Of a stretch of DNA of 22,383 nucleotides, positions 16,387 through 22,383 are shown in pieces. The notes under the pieces were generated by a model. That model ran no database searches. It was given only the letters and a program-made list of their open reading frames with translations, and was not told where the DNA came from. The DNA comes from Gemmatimonadales bacterium (GTDB taxonomy: Bacteria > Gemmatimonadota > Gemmatimonadetes > Gemmatimonadales > GWC2-71-9), in contig JAUVRV010000004.1 in NCBI GenBank assembly GCA_030597435.1, positions 1-22,383 of the forward strand, in the 5' to 3' direction. The position numbers and the translations under genes were made by a program. Within the stretch, counting starts at the first letter, position 1; each line of letters starts with the position of its first letter.

Positions 16387-16563
16387 ATGCCCGAACAAAA
16401 CCCGAACAAACAGCCCTGTGTAGCCTCGCCGACGGCTCCGCGAAAAGAGGTCGAGCAGACCAGTCTCTGGACGTCCGCACAGTGTCCCGAATGTGGCGGA
16501 AGTGTGCACCCGGCTTCGGGGTGCTTTTTCTGTCCGACGTGTGGATGGGGGAAGTGTGGCTAG
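16387..16563 (+). CDS. Small zinc-ribbon protein resembling the C-terminal tail of class II ribonucleotide reductase
   Basis: This 58-residue reading frame starts with ATG right after a stop codon and a -10 box. Its second half is cysteine-rich: Cys33-x2-Cys36, then Cys46-x2-Cys49-x2-Cys52-x4-Cys57, ending in CG. The arrangement CPxCG, then GCxxCxxCGxxKCG is that of the extreme C-terminus of B12-dependent (class II, NrdJ) ribonucleotide reductase, where the tail binds zinc and carries redox-active cysteines. The rest of the reductase is absent, so this is a free-standing domain or a remnant. The first 30 residues are polar and unstructured-looking. It overlaps the radical SAM start by eight bases, making it the first gene of the mutasome array. 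Real coding is supported by the motif, not by length. Confidence 0.68.
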   Translation: MPEQNPNKQPCVASPTAPRKEVEQTSLWTSAQCPECGGSVHPASGCFFCPTCGWGKCG

Positions 16564-17572
16564 GGGGGGAGGAGAGGAATGGCAGGGAGCATCCTCGTTC
16601 TTTGACCTCGACGTCAAATCGATCTTGAATCCACCTGAAAGCACCGGTATGGGGTTCTGGTCGCTCAACCCCTATGTGGGATGTGAACTCGGATGCACCT
16701 ATTGCTATGCCCGGTATGCCCACCGGTATGTGACGGAACGGGCACATGCGTCCGGCCAGCTATCTCCAGTAGAGTTTGCCCGGTTTCAAGCACCAAGTAG
16801 TTGGGAGGGCTTCGAGCGACAGATCTTCGTAAAAAGACGGCAAGCTGTACTTGCGGCACTAGAGCGAGATCTTGCACGGCTTCACCTGAGGAATGCCTCC
16901 GGTAGCGCTAGCCCAATCGTGATTGGCACTGCCACAGATCCCTACCAGCCCGCCGAGCGGCGTTTTCACATAACGAGGTCCATACTCCGTCGATTGCTCG
17001 CCACTCGGGAACTGGCAATCAGTCTCATCACCAAGAGTCCTCGTATTTGTCGTGACCTCGATCTGCTCCGCAAGCTGCAAGCGAGGCACCAATTGGTCGT
17101 GTACATCTCTCTCATCAGCATAGACGTAAGCATCATCAAACGATTTGAGGCACGCTCACCTATGCCTCATGCGAGGCTCGGTGCACTACAGAAGCTGACA
17201 GACGCCGGTATCACCGCCGGAATCAACGCTGCTCCCGTACTGCCTGGTATCACCGACTCGGCTTTCCAGATCGACTCTCTGATGGCAGCGGCACGTGATG
17301 CTGGAGCTGCATTCGTTCACCCTGCGGTACTCCGGTTCTATCCTGCAGTACGAGACGGCTATTTGCCCATCGTCGAGCAACAGTTCCCCAACCTGATCCC
17401 GCGATACCGCGCCGCGTACCGAGGAAACTGGGATGCACCACCCAACTACGCGGCCGCAGTTCAACGGCGCTTCCAGCGTGCTGCCCGAAAGTACCGGATG
17501 AGCACGGATGACCCACTGCAGGTCAGAGAACAACAGCCGTTGGAACGCGAAGCACAGTTGAGTCTGCTATGA
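16556..17572 (+). CDS. Radical SAM protein of the PA0069/Rv2578c (SPL-like) family
   Basis: With GTG 16556 the protein has 338 residues. The radical SAM cluster motif is Cys43-x3-Cys47-x2-Cys50 within NPYVGCELGCTYCYAR, and TATDPYQPAE plus ITKSPR are typical of this family, which is related to spore photoproduct lyase. It should bind a 4Fe-4S cluster and S-adenosylmethionine; the substrate is unknown. The start is chosen because GGGGGA lies just upstream and the overlap with the zinc-ribbon stop is eight bases. The frame is open from GTG 16493, but the extra residues look non-conserved. The conserved VKSILN segment requires a start before about 16600. Its TGA overlaps the imuB ATG (ATGA), implying coupled translation and a shared role with the translesion genes, which is inference. 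Confidence 0.88.
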   Translation: MARGGGEEWQGASSFFDLDVKSILNPPESTGMGFWSLNPYVGCELGCTYCYARYAHRYVTERAHASGQLSPVEFARFQAPSSWEGFERQIFVKRRQAVLAALERDLARLHLRNASGSASPIVIGTATDPYQPAERRFHITRSILRRLLATRELAISLITKSPRICRDLDLLRKLQARHQLVVYISLISIDVSIIKRFEARSPMPHARLGALQKLTDAGITAGINAAPVLPGITDSAFQIDSLMAAARDAGAAFVHPAVLRFYPAVRDGYLPIVEQQFPNLIPRYRAAYRGNWDAPPNYAAAVQRRFQRAARKYRMSTDDPLQVREQQPLEREAQLSLL

Positions 17573-19041
17573 GTAAAACCGCAGGGCAGCTCGGATCGGA
17601 GTGGGGAGCGTGGAGCGGGAGGCGGAAAATACACTTTGCAGGTGGTCGCGTGGGAAACGGGAAACGGGAAACGAACGCCCCACGAGGTGTTGGCAGAACG
17701 GGACTGAGCAGCGAGTTGGCAGTCTGCATCTGGTACCCTCTCTTTGCACTCTGTTGTGAACTGCAACGGCATCCTGAATGCGTGGCTCGGCCCATCGCTC
17801 TCCTCGCTGCCGAGGATGGACGCCGGCTGTGGCAGGCAGCTCCCAGTGCACGCCGCGAAGGTGTGAAGCCCGGCATGACGGTTAGCCAGGCAGTGGGACT
17901 TTGTCCTTCTCTCTCACTGTGGGAACCCGACCCGGTTTACTACGACCAGCAGTTCTCAAATCTGCTCTTGGCACTCGGTGATGTGAGTCCGGTAATCGAG
18001 CCAGCAGAGTTGGGACGAGTATATGTCGGTGTGGATGGACTGGAGAAGCTGTACGGACCACCGGAGAAGCAAGTAGAGACAATCAGACAGATGATTGCGG
18101 TATGGCAGGAAGGGCTAGGAGCACGGGGCGGGGAGCGGAGCGGTGATCGGGAAACGGGAAGCGGAAAACCGCAAGCGTACCTTGCGAAGAGCCACGAGAG
18201 AACGGAGCAATCTGCACACCTGCACATCTGTACATCTGCACGCCTCGGCTGGGGTCGCGGGAAGTTCACCGCTTGGGTAGCGGCGACACGGGCCAAGCCT
18301 GGTGAGGCTGTGATCATCAGTGACGAGGAACGGGCAGAGTTCACCGCGTCACAACCGGTCGGTGTACTACAAATCGACCAGGACACACACAGACGGTTGT
18401 GGCAGCTGGGTATCAAGACGTTGAGCGATCTCGCCCGGTTACCAGAGGTTGCCATCGTGTCCCAGTTCGGAAGAATGGGCCGCCAACTGTGGTCGTTGGC
18501 CACCGGCAGAATTGTCGACCCGGTTGTCGGCAGAGAGACACCGGAACCGATCGTAGTCGCAATCGACTTTCCCAATCCAGTGGCCGACCGAACCATGCTC
18601 GCACATGCACTCGACCGATTGATCGAGCGTGCACTACACCATCCACAGCGCACCGGCTGGCGCATCCTCAAGGTACAAGCACGTGCGCAACTGGAGAACG
18701 GCGCTTCTTGGATGATCGGTGTCACTCTCAAAGATCCATCGGCAAACCGAGACCACATAGCTGCTCCACTCAAGGTCAGAATGGAACAGGCTCCACCTGC
18801 CAAAGCGGTTGAGACTCTTGCAGTCGAGTTCACTCTGTTCGCCCGTGGCACCGACGAGTTGCAGCTGTTTGCCCGCGATGCAACCAGTTCAGCACGAGCA
18901 GGGCGTCAGCATGCGCTGAGAACGGCAGTGCGTGAGATAAGGACGAGATACAGATACTCAGGCCTGTATCAGGTCGTGGAGGTTCAACCGCGTTCCCGCC
19001 TGCTGGAACGTCGCTACGCGTTGATCGACTATGACCCCTAA
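17569..19041 (+). CDS. imuB: ImuB-type inactive Y-family polymerase with two repeat-rich insertions
   Basis: This 490-residue protein shows the Y-family palm and little-finger regions of ImuB. The conserved fold starts near residue 50 (LAVCIWYPLF). The positions of catalytic acids in Pol IV (DMDAFF and SIDEAFLD) read CIWYPL and EPAELGRVYVGVDG, so it should be inactive and act as an adaptor between DnaE2 and the sliding clamp, as in known ImuB. Residues 1-49 and about 185-225 are unlike the family: they are encoded by G-rich and short tandem repeats and interrupt the usual run from the LYG motif to GKFTAWVAA. A TTG at 17716 would give a normal-length N-terminus, but ATG 17569 overlaps the previous stop. 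No imuA is in view. No ribosome site is seen. Confidence 0.85.
   Translation: MSKTAGQLGSEWGAWSGRRKIHFAGGRVGNGKRETNAPRGVGRTGLSSELAVCIWYPLFALCCELQRHPECVARPIALLAAEDGRRLWQAAPSARREGVKPGMTVSQAVGLCPSLSLWEPDPVYYDQQFSNLLLALGDVSPVIEPAELGRVYVGVDGLEKLYGPPEKQVETIRQMIAVWQEGLGARGGERSGDRETGSGKPQAYLAKSHERTEQSAHLHICTSARLGWGRGKFTAWVAATRAKPGEAVIISDEERAEFTASQPVGVLQIDQDTHRRLWQLGIKTLSDLARLPEVAIVSQFGRMGRQLWSLATGRIVDPVVGRETPEPIVVAIDFPNPVADRTMLAHALDRLIERALHHPQRTGWRILKVQARAQLENGASWMIGVTLKDPSANRDHIAAPLKVRMEQAPPAKAVETLAVEFTLFARGTDELQLFARDATSSARAGRQHALRTAVREIRTRYRYSGLYQVVEVQPRSRLLERRYALIDYDP
17652..17672 (+). repeat. Three tandem GGGAAAC units inside imuB
   Basis: Three perfect 7-bp copies, within the N-terminal insertion of imuB. 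Related units (GGGAAAC, GGGAAGC, GGAAAAC) recur at 18149-18169 in the second insertion, linking the two as one repeat family. Confidence 0.75.
18121..18243 (+). repeat. In-frame repeat-rich insertion in imuB
   Basis: About 41 codons separate the family motifs around EGLGA and LGWGRGKFTAW. The left part has GGGGAGCGGAGCG and GGGAAAC-type units (18149-18169). The right end holds four 8-bp units at 18212-18243 (CTGCACAC, CTGCACAT, CTGTACAT, CTGCACGC). The length is a multiple of three and the frame is kept. It resembles a mobile or expanding minisatellite-like element more than a protein domain; the exact borders are inferred from family motifs. Confidence 0.6.
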
Positions 19042-19297
19042 CAAGCTGCAACCGCTGAATCTCCCTCAGCCGGTGGAGGTTGCATTGGGTAATGAAGGAC
19101 TGCCGCAGGCGGTTAGGAATTGTGCAACCGCCGAGAAGATGGCCGTCGAGGCAGTAATTGAAGTCTGGCGCATCGACGATGAATGGTGGCGACAACCTAT
19201 ATCCCGGCAGTACATCGAGGTTGTGCTACAGGGGGGACGGCACCTGGTGTTGTACGAAGATCTAATTACCGGTGATTGGTTTATGCAAAAGGTGTGA
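19031..19297 (+). CDS. Small DUF6504-like protein between imuB and dnaE2
   Basis: This 88-residue protein overlaps the imuB stop by 11 bases and ends in a double stop (TGA TAA) inside the hairpin before dnaE2. The core reads VEVWRIDDEWWRQPISRQYIEVVL then LYEDLITGDWFMQ, which matches small proteins (DUF6504) often found next to imuB and dnaE2 in other phyla. The motif looks like a small beta-rich fold with conserved tryptophans. Its role is unknown; constant proximity to the mutasome suggests an accessory subunit. Family recall is from memory and moderately sure; coding status is supported by position and sequence. Confidence 0.78.
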   Translation: MTPNKLQPLNLPQPVEVALGNEGLPQAVRNCATAEKMAVEAVIEVWRIDDEWWRQPISRQYIEVVLQGGRHLVLYEDLITGDWFMQKV

Positions 19298-19372
19298 TAA
19301 GGAGGGGAAGGAGGGGAAGAAGATGGAGATTTCAATCTTCTTCCCCTCCTTGCCCTCCTTCCCCTCCTTATC
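19296..19372 (+). repeat. Long purine/pyrimidine inverted repeat immediately before dnaE2
   Basis: The left arm (19296-19324, 29 bases, built on AAGGAGGGG units) pairs completely with the right arm (19335-19372, 38 bases) apart from one 9-base extra unit in the right arm; the loop is ten bases. The arm begins at the stop codon of the small gene and ends three bases before ATG 19376. No T tract follows, so a simple terminator is unlikely. In RNA it would be a very stable stem that hides the dnaE2 start region, with Shine-Dalgarno-like units on the 5' arm and anti-Shine-Dalgarno-like sequence next to the ATG. It may control dnaE2 translation or be a repeat element. Confidence 0.8.
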
Positions 19373-19375
19373 TCC

Positions 19376-22300
19376 ATGTTTATTGATCTTCATTGCCACT
19401 CCGCGTTCTCCTTCCTGGATGGAGCCTCACTGCCAGAACAGTTGGTACTCGAGGCAAGCCACTTGGGCTACCCGGCACTTGCTCTTACAGATCACAATGG
19501 ACTGTACGGTTCGATGACGTTTGCCCAGTCCGCCAAGCAGGTGGGAATCCAGCCGATTACCGGTTCGGAGATCACGCTGCTGGACGGGTCACATATCACG
19601 CTGCTGGCCGAGACGCCACGGGGATACGGCAACCTGTGTCGTCTGATAACAGAGACGCACTTGGACAGAGAGGATCGGCGTGACCCGCGATTGGACTTCG
19701 CCTCTCTGGAACGATTACACGATGGAATCATCGTGCTGTCGGGGTGCCGCAGCGGACTGCTATCGAGCATTCTCTTGCGTGAGGGCTACACAGCAGCACG
19801 CAAATTCGCCGAGCGTTGTCGCTCCGTCTTTGGACGAGATTACTTTTTCATCGAGCTGCAGCGCAACATGGTACGCGGTGATAGAGCACTGAATCGTGCT
19901 CTGTGTGACATCGCCGACTCAACTGGCCTGCCAGTCGTGGCAACTGGCAACGTGCACTACGATTGTCCCGAACGTTACCGGCTACACGATGCTTTGGTCG
20001 CAATCCGGCATCGCACCACTCTCGACGCATCGCACGAGGCACGACACCCCAACAGCCAGTTTTACTTGCGGCCACCTGCCGATATGGTAGCAATGTTCGG
20101 TGACAGACCCGATGCCGTAGCTAATACGGTCATCATTGCCGAACGGTGCGCCTCGTTCGATCTGACACGAGATCTGGGATACACTTTTCCCGACTTTCGT
20201 GGATCGGAGCAATTGACTGCCCCCCGTGCACTGGCAGAGTTGTCGTGGGCAAAACTCGAAGAGCTGTATCCACTGGGCTCACCACATCGTTCCGAAGCTG
20301 AAAGCAGGCTCGAGCAGGAACTCAAGCTGATCGAGTATCACGGCCTGTGCGGTTTCTTCATGGTCTACCGCGATCTGCTGGATCTGGCCCGCGAGGTGGC
20401 AGCCGATGTGCGTAAGGGATCAAGACGCTTAAAGGGCAATCTGCTTCCGGGGCGCGGCCGCGGCTCATCTGTTGCATCGATCGTGTGTTACTTTCTCGGG
20501 CTGTCACACATCGATCCTGTATCCAATCATCTCTTCCTGGAACGATTCCTCAATGAGTCACTCGCATCCATACCCGACATCGACCTCGACTTTCCACGTG
20601 AGATCCGTAAGGAGCTGATCCGACGCATTTACCAACGGTACGGTTCCGAGCACGTTGGTCTCGTGTGCTCGTTTCCCACATACCATCTGCGCTCGGCGGT
20701 TCGTGAACTCGGTAAGGCCCTGGATTTACCGCAAGCGGAGTTGGAGCAGATCGCTCGTCTCGCAGGGCACCGCTCTGCAAAGGGTTTGCGGGAGGAGCTG
20801 CAGAAGCTCCCGGCATTCGCGGACCGAACCGACGCCCCACTGTGGCGTGACCTGTGCGACCTCGCAGAAGAGATTGCCGGACTCCCACGGCATATCTCGC
20901 AACACGTGGGTGGAATGATCATCTCCAGTCGCCCACTAGTCGAATTGGTACCGCTCGAACGTGCCGCTATGCCGGATCGGGTTGTATGTCAGTGGGATAA
21001 GGATTCCTGCGACGACGCCCGGTTTGTCAAAATCGATTTCTTGGCACTCGGAATGCTGTCGCTGGTGGAGGAGTGTGTCGAGCTGATAGCCCAGCGTGAG
21101 GGCGAACCACCCGACCTCAGTCGCATTGACTTCAACGACGAGGCAGTGTACGACCAGATCTGTACCGGCGATACGGTCGGCACATTTCAGATCGAGAGCA
21201 GGGCTCAGATCCAGATGGTACGTCGCACACGGCCACGCAACCTGGAGGATCTCTGCGTCGAGGTCGCAATCGTACGTCCGGGCCCCATTGTCGGTGGGGC
21301 GGTGAATCCGTTCGTTCGCCGCCGCGAGGCTCAGCGTAGTGCCCGCTTACGCAACCTACCATATGAACCACCTGTCGAGCACCCGTTACTGAGAGAAGCA
21401 CTCAGCGAAACGCTGGGCGTGATCATCTATCAAGACCAAGTACTCCAGGTATGTCAGGCCCTAGCCGGCTTCACCGCCGGCCAAGCCGAGGCGCTCCGCC
21501 GCGCCATGAGCCGCCGCCGTTCACGTGAGCTGATGGAGGGCTTCTGGGAAGATTTCCGTAACGGTGCCGCACGCCGTGGCGTAAACGAGTCCACGGCACA
21601 GCGTGTCTTCAATCAGGTCGTAGCTTTCTCCGAGTTTGGTTTCCCCAAGTCACACGCTGCCGCATTTGGGCTGCTTGCCTATCAGTCAACTTGGTTGCGC
21701 CACTACTATGCCGTGGAGTACTACACGGCCCTCTACAACAATCAGCCAATGGGTTTCTATTCGCTCGACGCCCTCGGCCGTGACGCCGCCCGACATGATG
21801 TCGCAACCAAACTGCCTGACATAAACCGCAGCGATGTCCACTGTATCGTTGAAGACGGAGCGGTACGCGTCGGTTTCGGCTTTCTGCGGGACTGGGGACG
21901 CGATGGGGCCGAAGAAACCGTAGTCGAGCGAGAACGCAACGGTCCCTATGTCAGCCTGTCCGACTTCGTGCGGCGGGCACCACCGCGGTTGTCACGTGAC
22001 GCAATCGAGAACTTGGTATGGGTAGGTGGCTGTGATTGTTTTGGACTCACGCGACGCGAGCTGATTTGGCAGGCTGGCCTTTGGCTTCCCCCCAAGACCG
22101 ATCAGCCCGATCGCAACCGGGTACGGCGTCAATTGGAGTTGCCACTCAATCATCCATATGAGAATTTGAAGTTTTCTGACGTACCGGCTGATCAACGGCT
22201 CTTGTCCGCGTATCAGGTGTTCGGATTCGCTACGAGTGGGCCCCCGTTCACCCTGGTGCCTCCGGCACTCCCCCAAGGCATCGTGCGTAGCGATAGGCTC

Positions 22301-22383
22301 GAGGACATGGAACATGGTACGGTGATCCAGGTTGCTGGGCTAGTGGTAGCCCGTCAGCGACCCGGTACCGCAAAGGGTTTTAC
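19376..22383 (+). CDS. dnaE2: Error-prone DNA polymerase III alpha subunit DnaE2 (3' partial)
   Basis: The frame runs from ATG 19376 to the right edge, giving about 1002 residues of an expected 1050 or so. The PHP domain starts at once (DLHCHS, His6 and His8; LTDHNG near 38-43). The polymerase core has GRGRGSS, the metal-binding PDIDLDFP (Asp401, 403, 405) and VKIDFLALG (third acidic residue Asp554), then SEFGFPKSHAAAFG. The visible end, VAGLVVARQRPGTAKGF, is the DnaE2-type OB region rather than replicative DnaE1. It should do mutagenic translesion synthesis together with ImuB. I checked the frame at several points and saw no frameshift. There is no Shine-Dalgarno sequence; the upstream bases are pyrimidines that form a hairpin arm. 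The last codon is cut by the edge. Confidence 0.95.
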   Translation, partial: MFIDLHCHSAFSFLDGASLPEQLVLEASHLGYPALALTDHNGLYGSMTFAQSAKQVGIQPITGSEITLLDGSHITLLAETPRGYGNLCRLITETHLDREDRRDPRLDFASLERLHDGIIVLSGCRSGLLSSILLREGYTAARKFAERCRSVFGRDYFFIELQRNMVRGDRALNRALCDIADSTGLPVVATGNVHYDCPERYRLHDALVAIRHRTTLDASHEARHPNSQFYLRPPADMVAMFGDRPDAVANTVIIAERCASFDLTRDLGYTFPDFRGSEQLTAPRALAELSWAKLEELYPLGSPHRSEAESRLEQELKLIEYHGLCGFFMVYRDLLDLAREVAADVRKGSRRLKGNLLPGRGRGSSVASIVCYFLGLSHIDPVSNHLFLERFLNESLASIPDIDLDFPREIRKELIRRIYQRYGSEHVGLVCSFPTYHLRSAVRELGKALDLPQAELEQIARLAGHRSAKGLREELQKLPAFADRTDAPLWRDLCDLAEEIAGLPRHISQHVGGMIISSRPLVELVPLERAAMPDRVVCQWDKDSCDDARFVKIDFLALGMLSLVEECVELIAQREGEPPDLSRIDFNDEAVYDQICTGDTVGTFQIESRAQIQMVRRTRPRNLEDLCVEVAIVRPGPIVGGAVNPFVRRREAQRSARLRNLPYEPPVEHPLLREALSETLGVIIYQDQVLQVCQALAGFTAGQAEALRRAMSRRRSRELMEGFWEDFRNGAARRGVNESTAQRVFNQVVAFSEFGFPKSHAAAFGLLAYQSTWLRHYYAVEYYTALYNNQPMGFYSLDALGRDAARHDVATKLPDINRSDVHCIVEDGAVRVGFGFLRDWGRDGAEETVVERERNGPYVSLSDFVRRAPPRLSRDAIENLVWVGGCDCFGLTRRELIWQAGLWLPPKTDQPDRNRVRRQLELPLNHPYENLKFSDVPADQRLLSAYQVFGFATSGPPFTLVPPALPQGIVRSDRLEDMEHGTVIQVAGLVVARQRPGTAKGF

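Noticed and set aside
16493..16555. Longer N-terminus for the radical SAM protein from GTG 16493
   Set aside because: It would lie wholly over the cysteine-rich end of the zinc-ribbon gene in another frame, is Arg/Gly-rich and non-conserved, and a G-rich ribosome site supports GTG 16556.
18212..18243. CRISPR-like array
   Set aside because: Four adjacent 8-bp units without spacers inside a coding gene; no cas genes.
19301..19320. G-quadruplex in the left arm
   Set aside because: Only two GGGG runs with GG pairs are present; pairing with the complementary arm is much more likely.
19296..19372. Rho-independent terminator before dnaE2
   Set aside because: The stem is long and strong but no T tract follows; the sequence goes straight to the dnaE2 ATG.

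Overview
The window is a gene-dense bacterial chromosome fragment: about fourteen protein genes, tight spacing, several overlapping starts and stops, and no RNA genes seen. It is moderately GC-rich. The gene families (a zinc-ribbon membrane Ser/Thr kinase, an S9 peptidase, tandem SLC1 transporters, an imuB/dnaE2 mutasome) and the wording of the kinase motifs suggest a Gemmatimonadota-like or similarly deep-branching, uncultured-type bacterium. This placement is an inference from protein style and is not secure. Several transcription-unit lead genes have no Shine-Dalgarno sequence, and some have a TANNNT box 6-7 nt before the start codon, so leaderless transcripts are plausible.

Layout. Positions 1-2486 (+): two tandem SLC1 (dicarboxylate/amino acid symporter) genes, the first cut by the window edge, then a DUF2784 membrane protein. 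2514-4367 (+): S9 prolyl-oligopeptidase-type peptidase. 4372-5283 (-): class A beta-lactamase-like serine hydrolase with a lipoprotein signal, convergent with the peptidase. 5310-8360 (+): membrane Ser/Thr kinase with an N-terminal zinc ribbon. 8396-8920 (+): DUF402 protein. 9005-14342 (+): an Eco57I-type DNA methyltransferase with target-recognition region, followed by a SNF2-like helicase. 14339-16216 (-): PhoU-domain protein and Na/Pi cotransporter, a phosphate-uptake pair. 16387-22383 (+): a compact array of a 58-residue zinc-ribbon protein (like the class II ribonucleotide reductase tail), a radical SAM protein of the PA0069/Rv2578c type, ImuB, a DUF6504-like small protein and error-prone polymerase DnaE2, which runs off the window.

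Two regions stand out. The methyltransferase/helicase pair is closed on both sides by unrelated genes, so it is a two-gene DNA-modification/translocase module with no visible nuclease and none of the DISARM drmA, drmB or drmC partners. It is the best candidate here for an undescribed genome-defence system. The mutasome array has no imuA in view but carries a radical SAM gene and a free-standing reductase-like zinc ribbon. Its imuB has two in-frame insertions of repeat-rich DNA, and a long purine/pyrimidine inverted repeat lies in the gap just before dnaE2, where it could control translation of the mutagenic polymerase. Both SLC1 proteins keep the substrate-site residues but have lost the sodium-site NMDGT and Asp405-equivalent residues, suggesting a different coupling mechanism.
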